36,403 bases of DNA. It comes from Burkholderiales bacterium. Its GTDB lineage: Bacteria > Pseudomonadota > Gammaproteobacteria > Burkholderiales > Burkholderiaceae_C. Made by a program: the position numbers and the translations under genes. Positions within the stretch are counted from its first letter, which is position 1, and the number at the start of each line of letters is the position of its first letter. Positions 23,128 through 31,136 of the stretch are shown here, piece by piece. Below the pieces are notes generated by a model. The model was not told the DNA's origin. It ran no database searches and worked only from the letters and a program-made list of their open reading frames with translations. The stretch covers positions 1-36,403 of the forward strand of contig JAEKLF010000085.1 in the NCBI GenBank assembly GCA_019509985.1, read 5' to 3'.

Positions 23128-24536
23128 TGAGCGTCGCACCGCTGGCCATCGGGCCCGTCGATCTGCGGCGCGCCGTGCTGGGCAATCTGCTGTCGTCGGT
23201 GGGCGAGACGGGCGCGCGCTTTCTGCTGAGTCTGGTGGTGGCGCGCCTGCTGCTGACCGCCGAGCTAGGCTTGTTCGCACTGGCGATGGCGGTATTCGGG
23301 ATTGCGCAGCTGCTGCGCGATGCCGGTATCACGGCCTATCTGCAGCGCGAGCCCGACCTGACGCAGGCGCGCTTCTCGGCGTGCCTGGGCCTGCTCACCT
23401 GCACGACGCTCGTCATGACCGTCATGCTGGTCCTGCTGGCCGAGCCATTGGCGGATCACCTGGCACAGCCCGGCCTCGCACGGCTGCTGCGCGTGCTGGC
23501 GCTCTTGCTGCCGCTGTCGGCCTTCAGCAGCGTGATGGCCGCGCTTCAGCTGCGGGCACTGGCGGCGGCGCGCCTCGCACGCATATCGTGGCTGGGCCTG
23601 TGGGTGCAGGCCCTGGTGTCGGTGGTCAGCTGCGCAGAGGGTGCGGGCGCTCTGGGCCTGGCCTGGGCTCAGGTGGCGACAACGCTGGCCTGCGGCCTGG
23701 CCCATCTCGGCATGCGCCCGCCGGGCCTGCGGTGGCGGCCGGCGCTGAGCGGCTGCCGGGAGGTGCTGGGCTTCGCCACGGGCGCCATGCTGCCCGCGAC
23801 GCTGACCAGCCTGCATGGCCTGTTGCCGGACTTGCTACTGGGGCGGCTGGGCGGTGCTCATGGGCTGGGCCTGTTCGGCCGGGCGCAAGCGGCGGTAACC
23901 CTGTTGCAGACGCTGGCAGGCCGCGCATTGACGTTCGGCGCCCTGCCGGTGCTGGCACAACGCCACGCGCAGGGACAAGCGCTGGAGCCCGCGTTGCGCC
24001 GGGCCACCGCGCTGTTGACTGGCCTCGGCTGGCCGCTGCTCGCGTTGACCGTGGCTTATCGAGAGCCGCTGGTCGGGCTGCTCTACGGCCCCGCCTGGCG
24101 CGACTGCGTGCCTGCCGTGCTGCCATTGGCGCTGGCGGCTGCCCTGGGGCTGGTGTTCAGCCAACTTGGGGCCGCGCTTGCGGCGGTGGGCAGGCCCGGG
24201 TTGGTGGCCGGTCCGGTAGCCGTGACCTTGGTGGCCCGCGTCGGCCTGGGGTTGGCATGGTTCGATGGCAGCGTGGCGTCCTTTGCCTGGGCGATGTTCG
24301 CGGCGGCCTGCGTGGCCCTGCCGCTGCAGTTGGCCTTGAGTGCGCGCCATCTCGGCCAGCCCCCGCGTGCGCTGGCGGCGGCCTTGGGAGGCAGTGCGAT
24401 CGCCGCTTTGGCGGCTTCATTTGTGCCACTGACACTGGCACCGCTGGCCTGGCTGGCGGCGCTGCGGGTCTCCGGCCACCCGCTGCTGGACGAGCTCTCT
24501 CAGCTCGCGCGCCGGCGCATGACGAGCAGGAAATGA
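23127..24536 (+). CDS. Oligosaccharide flippase (Wzx/polysaccharide biosynthesis membrane protein)
   Basis: A 469-residue polytopic membrane protein with roughly 12-14 hydrophobic helices, in the MOP/Wzx superfamily that moves lipid-linked oligosaccharides across the inner membrane. Diagnostic parts are AVLGNLLSSVGETGARFLLS at the start, GLFALAMAVFGIAQLLRDAG, and the mid-protein GLLPDLLLGRLGGAHGLGLF with FGRAQAAVTL. ATG 23127 overlaps the glycosyltransferase stop. It ends the plus-strand array and overlaps the convergent methyltransferase gene by 37 bases. Confidence 0.9.
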   Translation: MSVAPLAIGPVDLRRAVLGNLLSSVGETGARFLLSLVVARLLLTAELGLFALAMAVFGIAQLLRDAGITAYLQREPDLTQARFSACLGLLTCTTLVMTVMLVLLAEPLADHLAQPGLARLLRVLALLLPLSAFSSVMAALQLRALAAARLARISWLGLWVQALVSVVSCAEGAGALGLAWAQVATTLACGLAHLGMRPPGLRWRPALSGCREVLGFATGAMLPATLTSLHGLLPDLLLGRLGGAHGLGLFGRAQAAVTLLQTLAGRALTFGALPVLAQRHAQGQALEPALRRATALLTGLGWPLLALTVAYREPLVGLLYGPAWRDCVPAVLPLALAAALGLVFSQLGAALAAVGRPGLVAGPVAVTLVARVGLGLAWFDGSVASFAWAMFAAACVALPLQLALSARHLGQPPRALAAALGGSAIAALAASFVPLTLAPLAWLAALRVSGHPLLDELSQLARRRMTSRK

Positions 24537-25318
24537 TCGCCGAGCCTGTTGATGCCTGGCCAGCCGGCCACGCGCCGGTCCAATGCCCACAGCCGCTGGT
24601 GCCAGCGCGGGTGGCGCTCGGCCAGCCAGGTCAGGTAGGGTGGCGGCACGAAGACGCACAGGCCGCGCTGCACTTCCAGTTCGAAGGTGGACGCGAAGGC
24701 GGCGTAAAACTCGGCGGGTGTGTAGTAACGCGTCCAGATCGTGTGGCCGTTCATTCCGACGGCAACAGTGTCGCGTGCAAAGCGGATGCCGGCACGCGCC
24801 CAGCGGCGCTGGCGCGCGTAGTGAACGACCTCCCATGGACAGTAGCGGCCGATGACGGTGAAGACGAGGCGCCCGCCGGGCTTGACGAGCCGGGCACACT
24901 CAACCGCCACGGAGCCGAGGTCGGGCACGCAGTTCAGCGGGCCGAGGTTGGAGTAGGCACCGTCGAAGCTGCCTTCAAGGTACTGCAGTTCGTGGGCACC
25001 GATGGCGCGGGTGTCCATGTCGAGGCCGGCCTCGCGGGCACGGTCGCGGGTGCGGGCCACCATGCGCTCGGACCAGTCTGTCGCCGTCACTTCGTGACCC
25101 TGGGCCGCGAGGTGAACAGCGTCCAGCCCTGTGCCGCAGCCCAGGTCGATGAGGCGGCTGCGGGCCGCAAAGCTGGCGTCCAGCCAACGCCACATTTCTG
25201 CACGCATCTCCTGGATGGCGGTGTTGTTGCCGCGCGGACCGTCGTAATCGGCGGCGACGCTGTCGAAGGCATCCTGGGTGTCGGTCAGTTGGGATTGAAG
25301 GCGATTTGGGGCTTTCAT
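24500..25318 (-). CDS. Class I SAM-dependent methyltransferase
   Basis: A 272-residue Rossmann-fold methyltransferase. Motif I is LIDLGCGTGLD (56-66), the acidic residue ending strand 2 is D81 in VTATDWSERM, and later motifs are FDGAYSNLGPLNCV and LVKPGGRLVFTVIG. The carboxy-terminal part (FYAAFASTFELEVQRGLCV, YLTWLAERHPR) is typical of methyltransferases in polysaccharide or natural-product loci. The ATG at 25318 lacks a Shine-Dalgarno; only 13 bases separate it from the divergent glycosyltransferase start. The target is unknown. Confidence 0.88.
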   Translation of the reverse strand: MKAPNRLQSQLTDTQDAFDSVAADYDGPRGNNTAIQEMRAEMWRWLDASFAARSRLIDLGCGTGLDAVHLAAQGHEVTATDWSERMVARTRDRAREAGLDMDTRAIGAHELQYLEGSFDGAYSNLGPLNCVPDLGSVAVECARLVKPGGRLVFTVIGRYCPWEVVHYARQRRWARAGIRFARDTVAVGMNGHTIWTRYYTPAEFYAAFASTFELEVQRGLCVFVPPPYLTWLAERHPRWHQRLWALDRRVAGWPGINRLGDHFLLVMRRRAS

Positions 25319-25320
25319 GC

Positions 25321-25326
25321 GGAGGT
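25321..25326 (+). promoter_or_regulatory. Ribosome binding site that fixes a TTG start
   Basis: GGAGGT lies five bases before TTG 25332 in the 13-base gap between two divergent start codons. Its position rules against the upstream in-frame ATG at 25317. Confidence 0.7.
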
Positions 25327-25331
25327 GTAAT

Positions 25332-26435
25332 TTGAAGATTGCAGTCGTTGTGCCCGGCGGTGTGGATCGCTCGGGCGAGGTAAAGGTGGTGCCGGCCCTG
25401 CTAGCCCTGTTGAAGCGGTTGACCCGGCAGCACGAGGTGCATGTGTACGCGCTGCGCCAGGAGGTGCAGCCCGACGAATGGTGGTTGTGCGGTGCTCGCG
25501 TACACAACATGGGCGGCCGGCGTGTGGCCTTGAGCCAACTGCGCGCCCTGGCAGCGATCGCGCGGGAGCATCACGAGGGCCGCTTCGACCTTGTGCAGTC
25601 GATCTGGTCGGGGGCAGGTGGTGTCGTGGCGGTGGCGGCCGCCAAGCTGTTGGGGCTGCGCTGCGCAGTGCACGTCGCGGGCGGTGAACTCGTCGCGCTG
25701 CACGACATTGGCTACGGTGGACGACTTGGCGTGCGGGGCCGCCTGCGCGAAGCCTGGGTTCTGCGCGGCGCCGATGCGCTTACGGCGGCCAGCCAACTTG
25801 TGCTGGCTCAGCTCGCTACTTTGGGACACCGGCGAGGTCGCCGTTTGCCTCTTGGCGTTGATCTCGACGTCTGGGCGCCGCGCGAGCCTCGGCCGCGGGT
25901 GGCGGGCGAACCGTTGCGCCTCGTGCAGGTCGCCAGCGTGAACCGAGTGAAGGATCAGACCTGCCTGCTGCGGGCACTGGCGCTGGTACCCAGGGCGGAC
26001 CTGGATCTCATTGGTGAAGACACCCTCAACGGTGAGATGCAGGGCCTGGCCGAGCGTCTCGGCGTCGCCGAGCGTGTGCACTTCCACGGTTTCAAGACGC
26101 AGACCGAGCTGCGGCCCTTGCTGGCACGGGCGCATCTGCACGTGATTACCTCGCGCCACGAGGCTGGGCCCTTGGCCGTGCTGGAGGCTGCGGTGCTGGG
26201 AGTGCCGAGTGTTGGCACAGCCGTCGGCCACCTGGCGGAATGGGCGCCCGATGCGGCGCTTGCCGTTGCGCCGGGCGATGCCGTCGGGCTGGCCGGCTTG
26301 ATTGGCCGCGTGGGCGCCGACGAGTCGCTGCGCCTGCGGCTGGCGCGCGAGGCCCAGCGTCGTGCGGTCGTAGAGGATGCGGATCATTGCCATGAACAGT
26401 TCGAGCGGCTCTATGCCGAGCTGCTGGGCCGATAG
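25332..26435 (+). CDS. Glycosyltransferase family 4-type protein with a TTG start
   Basis: A 367-residue GT-B glycosyltransferase starting (M)KIAVVVPGGVDRSGEVKVVP. The carboxy-terminal domain has LRLVQVASVNRVKDQTCLLR, RVHFHGFKTQTELRPLLARA and the E-x7-E motif HEAGPLAVLEAAVLGVPSVG. TTG at 25332 is preferred because GGAGGT lies five bases before it and the protein then begins exactly at its first strand. An in-frame ATG at 25317 would overlap the divergent methyltransferase start and has no ribosome site. The 3' end overlaps the nucleotidyltransferase gene by 25 bases. Confidence 0.9.
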   Translation: MKIAVVVPGGVDRSGEVKVVPALLALLKRLTRQHEVHVYALRQEVQPDEWWLCGARVHNMGGRRVALSQLRALAAIAREHHEGRFDLVQSIWSGAGGVVAVAAAKLLGLRCAVHVAGGELVALHDIGYGGRLGVRGRLREAWVLRGADALTAASQLVLAQLATLGHRRGRRLPLGVDLDVWAPREPRPRVAGEPLRLVQVASVNRVKDQTCLLRALALVPRADLDLIGEDTLNGEMQGLAERLGVAERVHFHGFKTQTELRPLLARAHLHVITSRHEAGPLAVLEAAVLGVPSVGTAVGHLAEWAPDAALAVAPGDAVGLAGLIGRVGADESLRLRLAREAQRRAVVEDADHCHEQFERLYAELLGR

Positions 26436-27661
26436 GCGAGGGCGCCATGCAGGTTGTAAATTGCTTGTACCCGCGGTGGAGCGCCGCCCAGAAAGCGCAA
26501 CGCCTTCAGCCAGCGAGGCTGATGCGTCCAAGCCGAGCTTGCGTGTGCATGGTGCGACTGAACCTGGAGGCGTGTGGTGGCTTCAGCTTCGCGGTCCGGA
26601 AGCAGGCGCTGGCGGGCGCAGGCCCAGGCCTCTGCAGTCGTGTGGGACCATGCCAGACCCGGCAGCATCCGGATCGCGAAGCGAGATGCAGACACGTCGT
26701 TCAGGTCCTGGCGGCCCAGCGAAGCACGCAGGAAAGGTGGGCAGGCCGACACGGCGCGCTTCATCGCGCAGGGCGTGGTGGGTATGTGGTCGGGGAAGAG
26801 GCGCTGCACCAGTGCGAAGGGCGGTGCCGCCCACCAGGCTGGAAGGCCATCCGAGGCCTCGGCCAGCGCTTCCTGCCAGTCCGCATCAGTCAGCCGCGCC
26901 GCCAAGGCCGCAATGTCATGAATCTGGATCAGCCGGATGGCTCCGCCGCAGAGGTTGCCGGCCGCATGCAGCAACAGATGCCGCATCAGCGCGGCAATGC
27001 TCGGATAGGCATTGAGCCCGGTACCGGCATCGTCGGGAAAGACCTGGGCAGCGATATCGATCTCGCGCACCGGCAATCGCTCTGGCAGTCTGGCGTGCAG
27101 CTCGATCTTGACCGGGTTGTCGGCATGCTCGCCAAAGCCGCGCTCGGCCGGCGTGTCCAGCGGCAAGTAGTCGCGGTGCTTCCAGCTACTCACGCCCGCG
27201 GCGAAACCGAGATTCAAGATCAGCGCGTTGGCGGCGTCGAATTCGGTGGGGCGTACGAGCAGGTCTACATCGCTCATCGGCCGTTCGCCGGGCTTGTAGA
27301 TGCCGAGCTCGAGCAGCGCCGAGCCTTTCAACGCGACGAGAGCCACGCGTGCTTCCCTGGCCGCTGTGTCGAGTCGTGCCAGCAAAGTCCGCGTGTGCTG
27401 CTCGCGCTGGCGGCTATGCGTAAGCTGATCGGCCAGGAAGCTCTGCCAGGCCGGCTCACCTCGCCAGCGCAGGCGACCGGCCAGAAGGCCGCTGATGCCG
27501 TGCATCACAGACACGGCCATCGCGACCCGCCATTCGAAGCTATCCCACTCCGGCGCACTGTCCGTCGGTGCGGCCAGCTCGGCGGCGAGGCGATTCGTAG
27601 TTTCCCGCATCGCGGCCCGTATGACCGAGGCATTCGGCAACTGTGTATCGAACTCTTTCAC
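26411..27661 (-). CDS. Nucleotidyltransferase family protein (PF14907-type)
   Basis: A 416-residue protein with a nucleotidyltransferase core: LVALKGSALLELGIY, then PMSDVDLLVRP with D131-x-D133, and VKIELHARLP as the third acidic strand. The rest is helical. Members of this family commonly accompany HprK-like kinases in exopolysaccharide and lasso-peptide loci, as here. The start is GTG 27661 (or the adjacent GTG 27664), chosen for GGAG seven bases upstream; an ATG at 27721 would extend into the divergent kinase gene. The start is 11 bases from that kinase start. Role: probably transfers a nucleotide to an unknown target. Confidence 0.82.
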   Translation of the reverse strand: MKEFDTQLPNASVIRAAMRETTNRLAAELAAPTDSAPEWDSFEWRVAMAVSVMHGISGLLAGRLRWRGEPAWQSFLADQLTHSRQREQHTRTLLARLDTAAREARVALVALKGSALLELGIYKPGERPMSDVDLLVRPTEFDAANALILNLGFAAGVSSWKHRDYLPLDTPAERGFGEHADNPVKIELHARLPERLPVREIDIAAQVFPDDAGTGLNAYPSIAALMRHLLLHAAGNLCGGAIRLIQIHDIAALAARLTDADWQEALAEASDGLPAWWAAPPFALVQRLFPDHIPTTPCAMKRAVSACPPFLRASLGRQDLNDVSASRFAIRMLPGLAWSHTTAEAWACARQRLLPDREAEATTRLQVQSHHAHASSAWTHQPRWLKALRFLGGAPPRVQAIYNLHGALAYRPSSSA

Positions 27662-27672
27662 CACATTTCTCC

Positions 27673-28686
27673 ATGACATCCATGACTTGGCGAGCCGATC
27701 CGCGTCGAATCGCAGATCCATTCAGCGAACGTGTACCGCTGCTGTCGAGCCGCAGCTTCAGCCTGCTCGGCGCGTCCTTCGAATTCCTCAGCGACAGCCC
27801 CGAGCTGCTTGTCCTTGTCGATGAGGCCTACCGCGACCTGCCGGCGCATGCGCTCGGTGGTCCGCTGCTGCGGATCGAACTGCGGCAGGCCCAGGGCGGT
27901 GCGGACTTTGGTGCAGAGCCCCCCAGAGCGTGCATGCTGGGCGGCGCGGGCATGTTGGGCGCCGCGGCTGATGCTCACAATATCGTCCTGATCAGTCCCG
28001 AGACCGGGCGCGCCGTCGTGCAGCTGTCGCGGGCGATGCTGGGTTTCCCATACCACGCGCGCTACGAGTTCATCGAGTTCGCCGTCTTCCAGTTGGCCGC
28101 CCGCACGCAGGGGCTGGTGGCCTTGCACGCGGGCTGCGTGGGAATGAATGGCGCCGGCGCGCTGCTGATGGGCGAGAGCGGTGCCGGTAAGTCGACCCTG
28201 GCGATGCATGCCATGCTCCAGGGCTTGGACTTCCTGACTGAGGATGCAAGTTTTGTCGAACCGCGCAGCCTTCGCCTGACGGGTGTCGCGAACTTTCTGC
28301 ATCTGCGCTTCGATTCGCTGGCCTGGGTCGACGACGCGGCCCTGCGTGCACGTGCCGAGGCCTCGCCGGTGATCCGCCGGCGTAGCGGCGTCGAGAAGTA
28401 TGAGTTGGATCTGCGCACCGGTTGGGCAAGGCTTGCGGCGGAGCCCTTGCGGCTTGAGCACCTCGTGTTCACGTCGCCCGAGTCCGTAGGCGAAGGCGAA
28501 CTGCTGCAGCTGCTGGATGGTCACGAGATGGTGGAGCGCCTGCATCTCGACCAGGCCTATGCCATCGGGCAGCCGGGGTGGGCTGAATTCGTGGAGGGTT
28601 GCAGCCGGCTGCATGGCTGGGAGATGAAGCGGGGAACTCATCCGAGCGAGGGCGCCGAGGCGTTGCGGAGGCTGCTCACGGGCTAA
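27673..28686 (+). CDS. HprK-related P-loop kinase
   Basis: A 337-residue protein related to the catalytic domain of HPr kinase/phosphorylase. The segment VALHAGCVGMNGAGALLMG contains the HprK-type histidine before the strand, followed by Walker A GESGAGKST (167-175) and FLTEDASFVEP, matching the acidic loop. The amino-terminal 150 residues are unlike HPr kinase. Such HprK-related A-type proteins occur next to nucleotidyltransferases and PqqD-like proteins; no PqqD-like gene was found here. ATG 27673 is given, with ATG 27682 also possible; neither has a clear ribosome site. The 3' end overlaps the next gene by 11 bases. Confidence 0.85.
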   Translation: MTSMTWRADPRRIADPFSERVPLLSSRSFSLLGASFEFLSDSPELLVLVDEAYRDLPAHALGGPLLRIELRQAQGGADFGAEPPRACMLGGAGMLGAAADAHNIVLISPETGRAVVQLSRAMLGFPYHARYEFIEFAVFQLAARTQGLVALHAGCVGMNGAGALLMGESGAGKSTLAMHAMLQGLDFLTEDASFVEPRSLRLTGVANFLHLRFDSLAWVDDAALRARAEASPVIRRRSGVEKYELDLRTGWARLAAEPLRLEHLVFTSPESVGEGELLQLLDGHEMVERLHLDQAYAIGQPGWAEFVEGCSRLHGWEMKRGTHPSEGAEALRRLLTG

Positions 28687-30127
28687 CAGCGACAGCGGGG
28701 CTGATGCGTTCAAGCAACCGTGTCCAGCGTTGCTGCAGTTCATGGCTAGCGCGGAGACTGGCGTTGCCGCTCAGCCGCTGGAGGTCGACCTGGTCGTGCA
28801 GCAGGTCGCGCACGGTGCGGTAGATCTCGGTATCGAAAGTGCCGTGGAACATCATGGCCAGGTCGGCGCTGTCGTCCCAGTGCGTCTTGGCGCCGAGCTG
28901 GGCCTTGACCTGCTCGTGAAAGCGCGTGCCGGGCAGCGGATAGGAGACGCTGACGCCGATGTCATCAGGCCGCGCCTCCTCGATCAGGCGTCGAGTCTGC
29001 AGCAGTTCGTCCACGCCCTCTCCGAGGTAGCCCAGCTGAATGAAGAAGCCCACGCGGACACCAACGGCCTGCAACCGCTTACGCGCCTCAAGGATCTCGT
29101 CCACCGTTGTGCCCTTGTTCATCGCGTCCAGCACCCGCTGACTGCCGCTCTCGGCGCCGATCCAGGCTTCGCGGCAACCTGCATCGCTCAATGCGCGGGC
29201 CATCTCTTCGGTGATGAGATCGGCGCGAGTCTGGATCGTGAATGGAATACCTCCTCCGCGTGTGTCGAGCTCTGCTGCGAAGCGCTGCACCCAGTCGGCG
29301 CGAAAGCCGAAGATGTCGTCGGCAAACCAGACGTGGTCAGGCGCAAAGCGAACCTTCAGCTCGGCCATCTCCGTTGCAACGGCGGCGGAACTGCGCTGTT
29401 GATAGCGACCGCCCCAGATCGGCTTGGCGCACCAGTTGCAACTAAAGGAGCAACCTTTGGACGCAGCCATGTTGAGACTGAAATGACCGTGGGCGGCGAG
29501 CCAGGTCGAGCGATAGTGCTCCATGTCGACCAAACCCCAGGCCGCTGGGGCATCCAGTTCTGCATCCGCGCGTGTGAGGGGTTTCAGCGAAATTGTGGCG
29601 ACGGCGTCGCCGTGCAGGAGCTCGCCTTCAACCAAAGTGACGGTTTGGGCCAAGCCTTTGACAAGGTCCGGGCCTGAAAGCCCGCGCTGGGCGTTGAGCC
29701 GGCTGAGCAGCGCTGGCAACACGTCTAGCCCTTCGCCACGCAACACGACGTCGGCACCGGCGTGTAGATAAGGTTCGGGCGCATCACTCGCATCCGAGCC
29801 GGCCACGATGACGCGGGCACCAACGCGGCGAGCGTTGGCAATCATTTTGCAGGCTGCTTGACGCATCCTGACCAGACACATCTTGCTCAGGTAGTTGTAG
29901 TTGTCCTCGTAGAGCAGTACGAGCTGTGGCTGCGTATCGGCCAACTGAGCATCGAAGTCCTCCGTGCCTGTGGCCAGCATCGCATCGAAGAGGGAAACCT
30001 CGTGCCCCTGGCGACGTAGCAGTGAGGCGACCTGCAGAGTCGCAAGCGGCGGATATGGCTTGGCTCGCTCGAACTGCTTGGCGTCGAAGCGCAAAAAGAA
30101 ACTATGGCCAACCAGGATGGAAAGCAC
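28676..30127 (-). CDS. B12-binding-domain radical SAM protein
   Basis: A 483-residue enzyme with an amino-terminal B12-binding-like Rossmann domain (about 1-145: PYPPLATLQVASLLRRQGHE, LVLLYEDNYN, VIVAGSDASDAPEPYLHAGA) and a radical SAM domain with C226-x3-C230-x2-C233 in SKGCSFSCNWCAKP. Further conserved parts are FADDIFGFRADW and AWIGAESGSQRVLDAMNKGT. The overall layout is that of BchE/HpnJ-like and methylthiotransferase-like enzymes. The start is GTG 30127, with AGGAG six bases upstream. Reaction and substrate are unknown. Confidence 0.9.
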   Translation of the reverse strand: MLSILVGHSFFLRFDAKQFERAKPYPPLATLQVASLLRRQGHEVSLFDAMLATGTEDFDAQLADTQPQLVLLYEDNYNYLSKMCLVRMRQAACKMIANARRVGARVIVAGSDASDAPEPYLHAGADVVLRGEGLDVLPALLSRLNAQRGLSGPDLVKGLAQTVTLVEGELLHGDAVATISLKPLTRADAELDAPAAWGLVDMEHYRSTWLAAHGHFSLNMAASKGCSFSCNWCAKPIWGGRYQQRSSAAVATEMAELKVRFAPDHVWFADDIFGFRADWVQRFAAELDTRGGGIPFTIQTRADLITEEMARALSDAGCREAWIGAESGSQRVLDAMNKGTTVDEILEARKRLQAVGVRVGFFIQLGYLGEGVDELLQTRRLIEEARPDDIGVSVSYPLPGTRFHEQVKAQLGAKTHWDDSADLAMMFHGTFDTEIYRTVRDLLHDQVDLQRLSGNASLRASHELQQRWTRLLERISPAVAVSP

Positions 30128-30227
30128 GCCTTCTCCTTGAATGGGGGTCAGGGCGTGTGTGCTGACCGGCGGCCGGTAGGTTCAATCGGCCTGCCGCTCT
30201 TGTCGCCCAAGCAGGGGACGCATGGCG

Positions 30228-30840
30228 CTACAAGGGTGCCAGCACTTCGCAGCCCTGCTGATGGCGGCGCAGCCATTCGACATATATCCCGACGATGTGG
30301 GCGAGTTGCCTGCGGGACAGCCCGACTTCCTGCTCGATACGAGCAATGAACAGCACGTGGAGCCTAGGCGTTCGACTTTTTCAATGGAGAGTTCGCGCAC
30401 CAGCCGTGGGAAGCCCGAACAGCGGCGACCCTGAGAGGCGCACGGTTTGCGCGCTCAGGTCGCGCGACGGTTGGCGGTGCTGCCGCCCCAAGTGCGTAGA
30501 CGTCCTCAAGCAGTTCCTCGGGTGCGCTGCTCATCGCGATACGTCCGATGCCTCCATGAGCGCCACGCCTGGGCTCGTGGCGCGCAGGGCCAGCAGGTAC
30601 TCGCCCGTTGACAGCGCCCCCCGAGGTTCATGGGGAACAGGTTCACGCGCTCCTCATGCCCCACGCCGACGAGGAATACCGGCCTGGCTACGATGTAGTA
30701 AGCGTTCAGCGCGCGCAGGTCGCGCACGGACATGCATAGCGCGTCGCCTCGTCGGGCGGCGGTCCGCGCGTTCTGCCAGACCAGCAGGTAACGCAGCCAC
30801 AAGGTGGGTCTCTTGTACAGACGCCGCGGCAGCTGAGGTG
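30228..30840 (-). pseudogene. Decayed flavin-reductase-like gene with several frameshifts
   Basis: Recognisable pieces occur in order in different frames: LYKRPTLWLRYLLVWQ and SVRDLRALNAYYIVARPVF, VGVGHEERVNLFPMNL, then TGEYLLALRATSPGVALMEA after a break in a six-G run near 30620, then IAMSSAPEELLEDVYALG, then VRELSIEKVERLGS, and finally VLFIARIEQEVGLSRRQLA and IVGIYVEWLRRHQQ before a TAG at 30228-30230. This is the pattern of a flavin-reductase-domain protein. At least three frame breaks argue for genuine decay rather than one sequencing error. Confidence 0.65.
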
Positions 30841-30950
30841 TGACAAAGCTGCCGCGCCCGACATGAGTCGAGATGTAACCGTCGGCAAGAAGTCGCTCCG
30901 AGACGGCTGTGACGTGGACGACAGCCAGGGCAGCAGCGAGGGACTGGGCC
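30840..30950 (-). pseudogene. Remnant of a GntR/MocR-type helix-turn-helix domain
   Basis: The translated segment SLAAALAVVHVTAVSERLL followed by ADGYISTHVGRGSFV matches the second helices and wing of the GntR/MocR DNA-binding domain (usually ...R.TV..AYE.L.AEGY...R.GSGTFV). Residues are missing inside the recognition region and no effector domain follows; the frame runs directly into the flavin-reductase remnant. It is a fragment of a regulator. Confidence 0.55.
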
Positions 30951-31136
30951 CGTCGCGCGCACGACGCCAGGCAGCGTAAGCCGGCCGCACCAGTTCGGTC
31001 GCCGGTAACCCCCAATTGACTTTGCCCACATGGATCTTCAGCGCGGTAGCTTCACCGGCGGCGTGTCGCAAGATTGATGGGCGGTACTTCTGAACCGAAG
31101 GCTATTAGCATCGCGTCATTCCACGCGAGGTATCCA
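30951..31136. other. Short non-coding stretch before the HDOD gene
   Basis: No convincing gene is seen here. Translations on the minus strand (VNWGLPATELVRPAYAAWRR) may be more debris of the same regulator. GAGG at 31127-31130 is the likely ribosome site of the HDOD gene. Confidence 0.4.

Noticed and set aside
19651..30127. Lasso peptide cluster
   Set aside because: HprK-like kinase and nucleotidyltransferase fit, but there is no asparagine synthetase-like cyclase, no transglutaminase-like leader protease and no recognisable lasso precursor.
30295..30843. A 182-codon plus-strand open frame in the decayed region
   Set aside because: Its product is arginine/serine-rich and domain-free; the minus strand carries recognisable flavin-reductase fragments instead.
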